Origin: Hsuehochloa calcarea
Taxonomy: Eukaryota > Streptophyta > Magnoliopsida > Poales > Poaceae
Length of the DNA stretch: 64,000 nt
NCBI GenBank assembly: GCA_036346395.1
Contig: CM070604.1
Span: 34,995,662-35,059,661, forward strand
Direction of reading: 5' to 3'
The notes under the pieces were generated by a model. That model searched no databases. It was not told where the DNA came from and worked only from the letters and a program-made list of their open reading frames with translations. Shown in pieces: positions 22,380 to 34,632 of the stretch (position 1 is its first letter; every line of letters starts with the position of its first letter). Made by a program: the position numbers and the translations under genes.

Positions 22380-23460
22380 ACTCAGACTCAACTTACGAAC
22401 GCGATGCTGCAGAATATGAACAACATGATGACCCAGCAAAATCAGACAACCATCACTTAAGTCAATTTATTGAATCAGAATAATCAAGCAAGTCGTTGTT
22501 CCATCACCAGTCTCAGTACCAAAGCAGACGCCAACCAACAGCTATCACCAGTGCCAGTAGTGAAACATAAGAGCCTGAACCAGTCTCCTGTCACCCAGAA
22601 TCAGCTCATGTCAGCGACGATGCAACCGTCGGATAGTAGTAACTTTTGCAATGATACACAACTCGTTACTGTCCCAACGACACACCCTCAGTTCAAGTTT
22701 GTGAAGTTCATAATGACAAAACCACCTATCTTTGAAGGCTCAGTCAAGCTCAAGGATGCAGAATCTTGGATTCGCATCATAGAAGAAAAGTCAACTATTG
22801 TACAATGCAAGAATAATAAGAAAGGTTTTCTATGCTGCTCATCAATTAGAAGGAGTTGCATTAGATTGGTGGAAAAACATTCGCGCCGCCCATCCGGACA
22901 TGTAGACCATCATTTGGTCAGAGTTTGCCCCAGCGTTTCGTCAGCAGTATCCAACATCAAGTAAGAGTGATAAAGAGAAACTTGCTATTCCGATGTCCTA
23001 CATCCAAGCTAGCCGTTGTCAATTGAAGTGCTGCCAGCCAGATAAGTCAGAAGATTTTGCATGTACCTGTTGTAGAGAAATAGGCTATAGTGCCGATAAA
23101 CACAACATCAATTGTCCTAGTTGCGAAGGAAATCATTCCGTTGGAGAATGCCCAATGAGCAAGATCAGATGTTTCTTATGTGAAAGCGATGATCATTGTT
23201 CGAGTCAGTGCCCATGTATTAAGTGTTGACTTCTGCAATACAACGTCAGTGAAAAAAAAAATTTCCAATCCGAAGTCAGAGCTTTAGCAAAAGAAGGCAA
23301 AACATTGTCAGTACAAAATATGTCAGCTGAAAATAACAAAAGCAGAATGTTGACTTTGGTAACCAGCCTCAAGATAGAAGCCAGCTAGTATCGTCAATAG
23401 TGTGTTTTGAGTGTGGTATGCAAGACCACTATGCCAAGAGATGCCCTGCAAAGTGACAAG
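22380..23460 (+). pseudogene. Gag remnant of element X
   Basis: The frame at 22,470-22,964 has a Gln/Ser-rich start, then FIMTKPPIFEGSVKLKDAES and WIRIIEEKSTIVQC. These match the plant gypsy Gag signature (normally a FLRTKPPTF.. DADDWLRTIE type sequence). The frame shifts near 22,820. At 22,993-23,229 Cys/His pairs (CTCCREIGYSADKHNINC, CPSCEGNHSVGEC, CFLCESDDHCSSQC) resemble CCHC knuckles. A further CFECGMQDHYAKRCPAK lies at about 23,408-23,455 after another frameshift. Several knuckles in series is more than the single one usual for this family. The gene is broken. Confidence 0.7.
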
Positions 23461-26020
23461 CTTCAACCTTCAAGAAGGATAGTCGTTCTGCCGTAGCCCT
23501 GTCAGAAAAGTAACATAGTTAGACATGTTTATGTTGTAGTTATCGCAAAGAAGACCACCACATCAGCCAGCATCCTCAGAATAACCAGCCACTCACTCCA
23601 GATGCCAGAATATCAAAAGTCGCTTTAGTCAAGATTGTAACACCCAGAGAAGATGGTAACGCAGTAGGACCCGTTTGTCCAAAGAAGCAATCAAAGAAGA
23701 GAAGTTTGTGCAATGATGTCATCAAGAAAGTCTAGATTGGTGATACCAAATTATTCAGTTGTCATTATAAGTGATCTATATAGCATGCAACCAGATCAGA
23801 AGTCAAGTTTGTCTTTTACTTGGTACCCAGGATCAGCCAACTCTAGAAGGATGTACATCAGAAATGACACATGGCAAAAGTTGCCAATAAGTTTGCAGAA
23901 ATGATACGGTAGAGCAGATGACTTTCTCAGATAAAGGCAATGTTAAATTATATTTGTCAGCTTGGCATGCACCAATGTTGATTGCAAAGTAAATTGTAGC
24001 ACAAGGATGTGCGAGAATTTTAGTTTATTCAAGAGCAAATCCCCGGAACCTCAGAATCAGCCTGTTTGAGATATGAGAAAGAACTGTAATTTTCTTTAAG
24101 ATTGTCCATGAATAAGACAGTGTCAGTTCAAGATCAGTGAGACAATTGTTTCAAGATAGTCAAGACCCTCATCGTTGTAAAAGGACAAGTTCACCCTGAT
24201 GGCCAGAAGTGAACTAAGTAAGTGAGAATTTCAGAAGAGATCAACCACTACTCCAGTGTTCATACTACCAGCTACCTGAAACAAACCTGATAACTTTTAT
24301 CACGGAGCATCCAAAAATTTGTGTGTTAAGAAGTCTCGCTAGCACTTTCTAATAGCCAAAGTTTCAAGCAGTGAATTATTCTAGTCATAATTCGGAATTT
24401 GCTGTCATAGAGCATCAAAAAATGGTTTTATTGGATCGAGAACCATGAGGTTGGAGTCTATTCCATCAGTATAGTGACAGATGCCTCGAATCTGAAGAGC
24501 TACCACAAGAACTTGTTGATTAAGTGAAGAGTCAGCTAAAGTTACCTGTAAAAGCCAGAAGTTGAATCTTGAGTTAGTGCAAGAGTATATTTGTTGAACC
24601 CTAGAGTTAAACCGATGCTAGAAAAAATTAGTGTTGAGAAGACAGTAAGTTGATAGTTTTATCAAGGGAAATCAGTCCTCACATGAAGTAAGGTAAAGCG
24701 TGAGAACCTGCCGAAGGTGAACCAGGTGATCCACGAATCAATGACTATATATGTGTATTTGATGAGAAGAAACTGAAGTATTTGATGCTCAAACCAACAT
24801 CCTAGTGCAAGCATTCCATTTCTCCTGAAAGTACCAAGGTGTACAAGGATCTCAAAGTTGAATTGTGATGATCCAATATAAGGCAAGAGCTCACAGAATG
24901 TGTTACCATGTGGTTGGTACATCAGAAAGTTGGCTAGTGTGTCAAAGGCCAGTCAGAGTACTCCTATCTTTGAGAATTCGAGCATGGGTTTTTCCCAGGA
25001 CCCAATCGAGATGTAATTTCTTGAAATACGATTGTTGAGCATTTCATAGAAATTTGCCAGTTCAAACCTGTCAATATCACCTAGTTTGGAGGCTATCTAG
25101 CAGAGCAGTATACGACAGAAGTTGTATACGACAGAAATGGTATTCGTCAGAATTGGTCTAGTATCGGATCGACAGAGATTGTCAGTGTGCATGATATGCC
25201 AGAAGGAGTTAGTATCAAACTAAGGATCCCAGTGTACCTCATGTTAGTAACAGAGTTTGTATGCGGCCTTGGATGCCTGTTTAGTTCAGTATTGTGTATC
25301 ACCCTAAATCAGTTGATAGATCAAAGGAAATAGTGAGTTTGTGCCTTAACTCAAAGTATCAGGTCGAGCAAGTAAGTGGTGTGTTCAGAATTCCCCTACA
25401 ACACCAGATGTTAGCCAGTTTGGGGTTGCCACCAATTGAAGTTCACAGTGGTTGATCATGTGAGTCATCGCTTAGCTAGAAGCATATCAGATCACAAAGT
25501 ATGTGGATTTTGCATTAATCATGAAGCATAATGCCAACTGTCTTTGGTCCTAAAGGGATTGTAAGTAGCTCAGTTCAAGCAGAAAAGCTATATTGTGTAT
25601 GCAGATTATCACCCTCGCAGTCTTGTTTATCTTCAAGATATCTGTTGAAGTTCTGTGTTATGAAGTTGCGACAGAGGTAACAGAAGGGTGTCGATCAGTT
25701 CAAGATTCCGAAGCTCACAAGAAGAGTTAGTTTGTCAACAAGAGCTATCAGTCAGCAGCAGAGTTCCTCAACTCCAGAAGTGTCTTCGAGCACCAATCAA
25801 GCAGTTCTGTCAGAAGCAATCGAGTTGCTAGAAGTCCTCTCCTACCAAGTGCCAGCTTATCAAGTTTTCGTCGAAGCAAGAAGCAAGACGTTTGTTCTGT
25901 AAGTGTTCAGAAAAGAAGTTTCGTCAGAGTCAAAGCAGTTGAAAGAAAGGAGAGTGTCCGAAGGCTGAGTTCCGTAACCTTTTCTATAGCCAACATGAAT
26001 CTCGGGGACGAGATTCCTTT
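23461..26020 (+). pseudogene. Unrecognisable pol-position region of element X
   Basis: No frame longer than about 90 codons and no protease, RT or RNase H motif was found. Only the very end shows the usual tail of this family in sense orientation: codons for NLGDEIPLRG before the PPT at about 25,995-26,025. The tetramer TCAG is about four times commoner than chance in lines sampled from 25,000-25,930. The region may be an unrelated internal filler carried by a non-autonomous element, or pol decayed beyond recognition. Confidence 0.45.
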
Positions 26021-26034
26021 AAGGGGAGGGGAGG
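26021..26034 (+). promoter_or_regulatory. Polypurine tract of element X
   Basis: AAGGGGAGGGGAGG directly before the right LTR start (TT, then TGTAACGTCC at 26,037). Confidence 0.85.
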
Positions 26035-26036
26035 TT

Positions 26037-27791
26037 TGTAACGTCCCAAAATTTGGCTTTTCAAAAATCTTTTGAGTAGTTTAGGTCACTAGAAATTTTC
26101 ACCAATTTTATTTGAATTAATAAAGCTTAATTGGAATTTTTCTAAATTTAAAATATTTAATTTGACTAATATAAATGTCAATTAAATCAAAATCCTTTTT
26201 ATTTGGCTTCCTTGTATTTCCAGGAATTTTCTGGTATTTTTGGGGATTTTTCTGGATTTGTTTGCTATTTATTCTATCTTATCGATTTGTTGCCTATTAT
26301 TTAAAATAAGAAAATCAGTTTTGCTTTCTCTCTCCTCCCACATGAACAGTACCATGCGGTACTGTTCATCCGAAATTCCAGCCGAGCGTCGGGTTCCAGC
26401 CGAACTGCCGAGCGTCGGTTTCGTTCAGTTTTTGATTCAAAATTCAAACCTTCATATCTTTTCACTCGGTGCATATAAATGCGAGCCGCCTGCGCCCACG
26501 CGTCCGTCTCGACATCCTCTTCCAATCCCCTGATTTGCTTTCCTCCTAATCGATCTGTATTCAACGCAGTTCGTGGGATACAGAGTTCATCCCAAAAATC
26601 TTCCGCTGCGAGTTTCTCCTCCGTGCGACGTCCGCCGGCCGAACCGTCTGTGGCGTTGGGTTCGCGTCGTCGTGCTCTACATCATGGTGCCAGCCCCTTC
26701 GCCCAAAGTTCGCCGGAGTTCCACCGTCCGTCGTATCCCAACCGTATTCTTCGCGTATTCTACTTCCTCGGTGAGTATTTCTCAAATCCGACCGCAACAT
26801 CGCGTCCGGCTCGTCGTTTCCTTTCCGTTTTGCCCCTTCGCCGCTGCCGCGTCTCCGTCGGTCGCCGGCCATCTTGATCGCACCATTAGTCTGTCACTTC
26901 ATGTATATTTGTCCAGTGCGTGATTCTTTCAATCGGTTAATTCGTTCTCTGCTACTTCCCCGGTCCTCTGTTGATTATATATATATACGTACTGTGCGTA
27001 TAGGTTGCATATTTCGGTTCCTCTACCTGTTGATGGCTTAAGTCCAATGCGTGTACTACGCATTGTTCTTCCTCTGCTAATTCATCTTAGGATCAAAATC
27101 AGTTGAAGCCAAAATCAGTTGACACCGCCATGCGCATGAGCCGGCCGAAACTCCAATGACTGCTCTCTGGTTTGGGTTCTGCTATCCATTGTTGAGTTAA
27201 TACGCTCACTGCTAACCCCTTCCTTTCCATCTTAGAGCCAAAATCCATGCGGTAGACTACCCCATAGCTGGAAGCAGGACGACAGCAGTAGCCCTCTGCT
27301 TCTGTTGTTCTGTGTTGATGCTATGTTGGTTCCCTTGGTTCGGTCCTTGTACAATGAATAGGCCTGCATCTTTGTTCCTCTGTTAATTCAATGTTCCTTG
27401 CTCTGTCATCCAACCAAGCCAGCAATTTTTAAGTGCAAGTATATCTCTGGATTCTTCTATTGTATCTTTCCCTATTTTCTTTGCTAGTCGATTCCATGTG
27501 CCAGCAGAGTAGCAGCAGCTCCTGGCTTCCTTCGACTGATCTGTTAGTCCTTCGGATTAATCCTTCTATATTGTTTCTTTCGGCCATGTCTTTGCGATCT
27601 CCCTGCCAACACATCAATGCGCATGAACCGGCTGGCAAGTTCCTGTTGATATATATGTACGTATGTAGATGCATATATATGCATGTATGTATATACATGT
27701 GTGTGTGTATATATATATGTATATATGCATGTACGTACGTACGTATGCATGTATGTATATGTATATATGCATGTACGTACGTACGTATGCA
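26037..27791 (+). repeat. 3' LTR of element X, truncated
   Basis: The first 1.75 kb of the LTR match the left LTR closely, including the TATA box at 26,474-26,480. The sequence ends inside the alternating purine-pyrimidine tract, at GCA (27,789-27,791), where element B begins. About 2.2 kb of LTR, the right TSD and the rest of element F are missing. Confidence 0.9.
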
Positions 27792-28073
27792 GGGAATTGG
27801 CTGGGAAAAACTGACGGCGGCGGCGGATGGAAAAATGTGGAGGCGCGGTGGAAAAAGAAATAAAACTACTAGGGTTTCAAGAATTCCCATAAATCTATTT
27901 ATATAGCCCTTAAAAATTCCGAAATTCTATTTTTATATGTACTATTTTATTTAATTGCATACAGGCCCTTAAAGAGGTTCATAAATAATTATTTATTGTT
28001 ACTATTTAATTAATTACGCTCCGACCCTTATGACGTGATTATTAATATTAATATTATTTTTCAGAGTATTACA
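27789..28073 (-). repeat. 3' LTR of element B, first 285 bp only
   Basis: Nearly identical to 38,618-38,898. It starts (minus strand) TGTAATACTCTG at 28,073, contains the TATA-like TATATAAATA (27,896-27,905 in complement), and breaks off at GCA 27,789 next to element X. Confidence 0.9.
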
Positions 28074-28088
28074 TTCTACCCCCCTTAA
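28074..28088 (-). promoter_or_regulatory. Polypurine tract of element B
   Basis: Minus strand TTAAGGGGGGTAGAA directly before the LTR start, identical to that of element C (56,353-56,367). Confidence 0.85.
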
Positions 28089-29596
28089 CGGAATTCGACC
28101 CCGAATTCTACTCGTCGTTCTACTCAAATAAAAACTACACTGCTGAAATTAAACAATCAAAATAACACATAACCGACGTGAACAACTCCGGATATTGCTC
28201 GCGCATGCGAGACTCCAACTCCCAAGTCGCCTCTCTCTCGGACTGATGCGTCCAAAGCACCTTAACGTATACCAACGTCTTGTGCCTCAGCACTCGCTCC
28301 GACCTCTCCAAAATGCGCGCCGGACGCGACTCAACTGTAAGGTCTTGCTCAATAGTCAGCGGCTCTAATGAAATCTTATGCTCGGTCTCTCAAAACTTTC
28401 AAAGATCGAGACGTGAAACACATTATGAACTCCACGCATGGACTCGAGCGAGTCCAAAGCGGTAGGCTAACTTCCCAATTCTTGCAATAATCGAGAACGG
28501 TCCAACGTACCTCGGGCTAAGCTTCCTCCGTACCAAACCGAACAATACCTTTAGTGGGAGACACTCTCAAGAGCACTGGTCACCCACCGCAAACTCCAAG
28601 TCACGCCTCCTCAAATCAAGATAACTTTTCTCGTTTACTCGAGCCGCTAATGATTACGCCTCACCATGGCCACACGCTCAACGGTCTTCAATCCAAACCG
28701 ACCCAAACGCCTTCTCTCCAATCGCATCCCAACAAAGCGGCGATCCGCACTTCCGCCCATAGAGAACCTCAAATGGCGCAGCTCTAGTACTGGAATGGTA
28801 ACTATTATTATAAGCAAACTCTGCAAGGGGCAACTGGTCCTCCCAACTACCCTTCCAAGACAAAACGCAAGATCGCAACATGTCCTCCAAAGTCTGAATA
28901 GTCCGCTCTGAATGTCCATCTGTCTGTGGATGAAATGTTGTACTAAGGCGGAGCTGGGTACCCAATGCACTCTGCAGACTCTCCCAGAACTTGGAGACAA
29001 ACTTCGCGTCCCTGTCAGAAATAATGGTCTTTGGCACACCATGCAGTCTCACTATTTCACGCACATAAATAGGAGCTAGATCACTCATTGAATTTGTCGT
29101 GCGAATAGGAATGAAGTCTTGAGACTTGCTGAATCGATCCACCACTACCCAAATTGCATCCTTCCTCTCGCGTAACGAGGCAACGCCACCACAAAGTCCA
29201 TAGAGATATCATCCCAAGGCCACTGGGGAACCTCCAAAGGCTGCAACAACCCTGCAGGACGCTTGTGCTCAGCTTTCACTTGCTGACAAACACCGCAAGA
29301 AGCCACATAGTTAGCAATGTCCACTTTCATTCTTTTCCACCAAAAATTCTGTTTCAGATCTCGATACATCTTAGTCTCACCAGATGAGCGATAATGCAGT
29401 ACGATGCGCCTCCCTCAAAATATCATCTTTGACCTCCGCCTTTTGTGGTACGCAAAGGCGGCCTTTAAACCTCAAAGTACCAGAATCGTCCATACTAAAA
29501 TCACTCTCCTTGCCCTCTTCCAGACGCTTCCTAACCTCCTGTAGTAGCCGGTCACTCTGTTGTGCTTCCGCTTTGCGGCGGAATAGCTGACTCAAG
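28089..29596 (-). pseudogene. Integrase of element B, frameshifted
   Basis: Three overlapping minus frames give an almost complete integrase. Frame 29,377-29,595 holds the linker up to the HHCC domain (REAHRTALSL), 29,145-29,369 continues it (YRDLKQNFWW, CGVCQQVKAEH, WPWDDISMDFVVALP), and 28,678-29,145 holds the catalytic core. In the core all three acidic residues are visible: VDRFSK, IISDRDAKF and HSERTIQTLEDML. The chromodomain-bearing C-terminus (28,089-28,670) is broken into short frames but matches element C. Frameshifts near 29,370, 29,145 and 28,680 make it inactive. Confidence 0.88.
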
Positions 29597-30348
29597 AATC
29601 AACTGAGTCTCAACATGTGATGTGCCCGCATAACAATAGGATATACCCATGCGATCAAAATCAGCAATAAGGCAATCTAGAGTAGCGGGAGTCGCCTTAC
29701 GACTAAGAGCATCTGCAACAACATTGGCCTTGCCTGGATGATACTGAATAGTAAGATCATAGTCCTTAATCAACTCCAACCACCTCCTTTGCCTCAAATT
29801 CAGATCCTTCTGAGTGAAGATATATTTGAGACTCTTGTGATCTGTGAAAATATCACAAGGCTCACCGTATAGATAATGCCTCCAAATCTTGAGAGCAAAG
29901 ACAACCGCAGCCAACTCCAAATCATGAGTGGGATAATTCTGCTCGTGCTTCTTAAACTGCCTCGACGCATAAGCAATTACCTTACCGTCTTTCATGAGAA
30001 CACAGCCAAGACCCACTCGAGACGCATCTGAAAAGATCAGAACCGCTTCCGGCTCGGGAAGAGTGAGAATAGGAGAGGTCACCAACCTCTCTTTCAAAGT
30101 CTGAAACCGCGCCACACTCATCGGTCCACCGAATCTCACACCTTTCTGAGTAAGCTGAGACATCGGCTTGGCAATGATAGAGAAATCCTGCACAAAACGC
30201 CGATAATAACCAGCCAAGCCCAGGAAACTCCTCACCTCCTTCACATTAGTCGGCCTCTTCCAATCCACCACTATGGAGACCTTACGAGGATCAACAGCAA
30301 TACCCTGAGGGTTAATCACATGACCCAGAAAACCCACTTCTGAAATCC
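29552..30348 (-). pseudogene. RT thumb and RNase H of element B
   Basis: A 261-codon frame on the minus strand. It begins FLGHVINPQGIAVDP and VRSFLGLAGYYRRFV (RT connection), then FSDASRVGLGCVLMKDGK, ELAAVVFALKIWRHY, CDIFTDHKSLKYIFTQ and HPGKANVVADALSRK, the standard gypsy RNase H with its catalytic Asp residues. Near TLPEPEAVLIFSDAS a few residues are altered relative to element C (GKRFTVFSDAS). The frame is cut at 30,353 by insertion of S1 and continues at 33,610. Confidence 0.9.
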
Positions 30349-30353
30349 AGAAC

Positions 30354-33300
30354 TGTCAGACCCGGGAGTAACACCCCAGAATCCTCTGTGCATTTCTGAA
30401 CTAGTCCCATGATCAGTAGCTAGTTCGCACAGTAAACAGATATGGTAACATCCATAAATCGCACAACTTTATTAATAAATATTAGAGTTGATTACAAGAA
30501 AGGCTTACAAGCCAACATTAAACAAACACAGCGGAAGACGAAGAAGTAGTGGAGTCCAGCTGATCTGCCACAGGCAATCGACTGGGGTAGCGGCCTAGTC
30601 GTCGAGATCCGAAGTTCTTCTCCTCTGAAATTTATTTGCATGAAGCAAGGGTGAGCACAACTACCGTGCTGGCAAGTTACACCCAATAACAGAGTTAATG
30701 CATGCATGGATATATCAAAGGAAAGTTTATTGGTCGAATTTGCATAAAGCAATGTTTTCTTTAAATATTTGTTACTAAGTTCCAAAGCAGTTATTCTATA
30801 ACTAAAATTCATCCAAAGCCCCCTCTTGCGCTGCTAAGGTTTCACTTCTATTGGGTTAACCACCCGCTGGAAACCCCCTCTTGCACCAAGTGGGAATACT
30901 GTCTAACCGACACCCACACACCAAAATGGCACAACTAACAATGGAACGTTGCAAATTATTCACCTAGCTTTGTCCCATTCCGCACTTGTGGTAGTACGGT
31001 GGAGCTTTGCAAGATGCGGCTCGAAGACCGGTCCTTAACTGACTTGGGCGACTTTCAAAATAACCCCTGGGCCTCAAACCTACCCGGATTGAGCCCGTGC
31101 ATAAACCTGCACCCACCAAGCATCCATTTCGCCCAAGTACAAACCAACTTTTCATTTTTGCTTTTCAAAGTCATTTGTAAAATCTTCCATGACAAACCAA
31201 TGTCACAGGCTTTTAAACAATTGTTGATCATTTGGGCCAAATTCCCGGAACTGAACATTTTTGGTCTAAGCATGTCTAAGCATAATTTTTCCCAAAATGT
31301 TTTGGTTCATACTACTGCATAAACCAGATTTTTATCTAATGTGTCAAGGTATGTTTCATTCAATAGCAAAGTTGGCTATACAATGGCAATGGGAATAACT
31401 ATAATTTAAAAACATGTATTTAAATTACTTGAATAGAAATAGCATGCAATAATAATTTCAAACAGAATTTAAATAATTTGAAATATTGGGATCAAATATG
31501 ATCAAAGGTATAACTTGCCTTGCTTGGTTATATGTTGTTCTCAAACGGCGTCGAAATCCGGTTGTCCGAAGTCGTCGAAATCTATACGCGTAAACGATCC
31601 AAATTCAAATAACATTCAACTAAAATCCAAATAAAATCCAAAAATTAAAAGATAAATACTGGAAGGAAGATATCGACTTTATATGAATATAGGAATTTGA
31701 ATCGATGGAATCGGAGTTCGTATGAGGGAGAACGAAATTCCGGAAGGGAGGGTGAATAGTAGTTTGCATGGCACTATTTATTCCCATGCATACGTGAATA
31801 GTGAATATTATGGAAGAATTGGTCGTGCCGGCGATAGGAAGGGAGAGATGGCCGGCGGACAACGAATATGGAACCTCGGCGATGTACTCTACCCAACGGT
31901 AGAAGTTCGGCCGGCGACGACTGGTTGCGGCGGTAACGCGCAATTTAGAAAAACAGCTAAAATATAATAAAAACTCAAAATTACGAAATAAATACTGGAA
32001 AATAAAGGATGAATTTAGATGATTTTACGTGGAAGAATTATCGGATTCGGAGTTTGCATAAGAGAGGAAGAATTTCTGGAAGAAAAAATCACAACTAAAA
32101 TAATTGCTACAGTATATGACTAGAAATGAAATACACTGTGCTTCTTCTTCTTTGATTCGGATCAACAGAGAGGAAGAAAATGGCCATGGCGCCAAGGAAA
32201 GGAAGAATGAAAGTGGCCGGGAAATTACCAAAATGGATTGCCGATGTCGAGACGAAGCCAATGGAGGTGATGGCGCAGTCGGGGATGACCGGCGACGGCG
32301 GCGGCGGCGCCGGGAAGCCGTCGGCCATGGAAGTGGGCGGGAGCTCCGGCGATCTTTTGACGAAGCGAAGGCATGGATGCGTAGAGTACGACGTCGCGGT
32401 GCCGACGGTGGTGACGAAAGTGGCGGCGCTCCACCGGAGGCGACGCACGGGAGGAAGAACGAAGAACTGACGGCGAACTTCAAATCGCAAATGTGGCCAA
32501 ACCAAGGGGAGAGGGGAGGAGAGGCTTTGGGGATGAGTTGAGGGTGGAGAGGACCTCCTGGTGGTCGCTTTTTATAGGGGAGGGGGTGGCCGGATTGATG
32601 AGCAATTGCGAAAATAAAAGCTTCAGTTTTCGGGTGCCATAAAGACCACAAGAAAACTGAAAACTGCTCTTAATTGACAAGAATAAATGGCCAATTGATG
32701 GTGTAGTAACGTAGAGGAAGTTAATACGGACGTTTGGCATCCAACGGATTCGAATTTGGTGCATTGAGTGCAAAGATATGATGAGAGAGGTGAACTGCAG
32801 CCATTAATGGAGCTTGGAGCTCTCGTTCATGGCTACGGCCGGCAGGGGGGACGGCGGCGGTGGCCGGCGGCCGGGAAGGTGGCGGCGGGATGTGGGGTGG
32901 TCTACGGCGGCCGGCTGCCATGGATAGTTGAAGGGCAAAAAAATGTACAGAGAGGAGTGGAGCTCTCTGTTGGCAAAGGTTGAAGATGATGTAAATGCAA
33001 GACATCAAATAGAGAGAGAGAGAGAGGATAGTCTAATCAATACAAATGTATTGCTTGGTTGGTAGTGCATGCATGGGAATTAAGTGTGCTCGGCTGGGAG
33101 CAATTGAGGATGGGTGACCGGCCGGGAACTTTCCAAAATTTATATTTTCTGATTTTTTTTTATTAAATAATTTTCGAAATTCAAATTAACCACAAATTGA
33201 GAGCACTTTAGAAAATAGTAAAAAAAGGCTAAAAATTCTAGAAAAATTCCAAAAAAAATTCTAGAATTATTTTGGACTCTATAAAAATAATTCCAACTTA

Positions 33301-33609
33301 AAGTTGGCTTTTATTTTTAATTTTATTTTTCAGAAAATAGGAAAAGCCTTTTTAAATACCAGAAAATCCAAGAAATTAATTAAAACTTTATTTTTCAATT
33401 TAAATCCAATAAAATCACAGAAAATCAAATAAACTCAATAAACATTCTTTTTGACATTAAAACCAAGAAATTAAATAATTAATTTTTTTTTAACAGTGAA
33501 AACTATTTTTACGTTACAGTAAATAGAGAAAATCTTCGATAATCAGAAAATCAAATAAAATAATACTTTATTTATTTTTATTTTGGTAACAGAACTTTGG
33601 GATGTTACA
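30354..33609 (-). mobile_element. Solo LTR S1 (gypsy, minus strand)
   Basis: 3,256 bp, minus strand, TGTAACATCCC to GGGTCTGACA, with perfect 5-bp duplications AGAAC on both sides (30,349-30,353 and 33,610-33,614). Flanking pol of element B reads straight across the duplication. No internal sequence or second LTR is present, so it is the product of LTR-LTR recombination. It is of the same family as S2 at 46,564. A TATA box (TATAAAAAG on the minus strand) lies at about 32,568-32,576, and a GA microsatellite at about 33,009-33,028. The 208-codon minus frame 32,025-32,651 lies over the promoter and leader and is not considered a gene. Confidence 0.95.
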
Positions 33610-34632
33610 AGAACTCACACTTCTTCAACTTAGCATAGAACTTGTGCTCTCTCAAAGTATCTAAAACCAGCCTCAAATGACGCTCATGATCCTCATGGGT
33701 CTTGGAATAGATAAGAATGTCATCAATGAACACCACCACGAAGTCATCTAGATACTCGTGCAACATGTTGTTCATGGTCTCCATAAAAATGGCAGGTGCA
33801 TTAGTCAATCCAAAAGACATAACTTTATACTCATAATGCCCATACCGTGGAGAAAGCGCTCTTCTCAACATCTCGCCACGCACCGGATTTGATTATACCC
33901 CGACCGAGATCAATCTTGAGAACACTTGAGCTCCATTCAACCGATCAAACAAATCCTCAATGCGGGGCAATGGATATTTGTTCTTGATTGTGACCGCATT
34001 AAGCGCACGATAATCAATACACATGCGCCAACTCCCATCCTTCTTCTCTGTGAACAGGACAGGAGCTCCCCACGGCGATACACTACGCCTGATCAAACCT
34101 TTAGCCAACAAATCATCCAACTGCTTCTTCCACTCGTCCTGAAACGGACGTGCTAATCGATATGGAGACATCGAGATGGGACGAGTACCCGGAACAAGAT
34201 CAATACGAAACTCCACGTCTCGCACAGGTGGCAATCCCGGAAGCTCAGCTGGGAACACATCTGGATAATCACTAACCACTGGAATATCCTCAATCTGCGA
34301 AGCCACACTCGGTTTCTCAGTAAGAGCTAAAAGAAGTCCAGTTTTCACTGCGCGCTGACCCGGGAACAGTCCGACCAACATCGAAAAAGAGAGCGGAGGC
34401 GCACTCCCCTGAAAGGTCAAAGTCTCCCAGGGGTCTCGCACAGAGATCGTTCTCTACGTAAACAGATATCACACCAATAAGAGTGCAACCAATCCATACC
34501 CAAGATAACGTCGAACGGCTCCATTTGAATAACTATCAAATTCGCCGTGAACTTCTCCCCATCAATAACAATAGAACACCCAGGACAAACAGTAGAACTA
34601 GCAATAATACCCCTGTGAGAACTAACCAACAC
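33610..34632 (-). pseudogene. Protease and reverse transcriptase of element B
   Basis: Minus strand. 34,417-34,632 carries the protease end (VILGMDWLHSYW). 33,893-34,441 carries the linker and RT fingers (DVFPAELPGLPPVRDVEF, SWRMCIDYRALNAVTIKN, YPLPRIEDLFDRLNG). After a frameshift near 33,890, 33,605-33,883 carries SFGLTNAPAIFMETMN and the catalytic FIDDILIYS. The frames break around the FSKIDL motif. Reverse transcriptase would copy the RNA into DNA; here it is split by two frameshifts and by S1. Confidence 0.92.

Larger units (their letters stand above)
17592..27791 (+). mobile_element. Gypsy-type element X with 3.9 kb LTRs, right end deleted
   Basis: Plus-strand element: complete left LTR (17,592-21,513), PBS, internal region (21,514-26,036), PPT and a truncated right LTR (26,037-27,791). 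The LTRs begin TGTAACGTCCCAAAATTTGG and the complete one ends GGGTCCCGACA. Left flank TGATT (17,587-17,591) is pol of element F. The right TSD is lost because the right LTR breaks off and joins element B. Gag pieces are readable but pol is nearly unrecognisable, so this copy is non-autonomous or long dead. The LTRs are very similar to each other by eye, which argues against great age and for a non-autonomous internal region. Confidence 0.88.

Noticed and set aside
32025..32651. 208-codon minus-strand frame
   Set aside because: It lies over the TATA box and leader of solo LTR S1, is compositionally driven by GC-rich sequence, and shows no known domain; several other frames overlap it on both strands.
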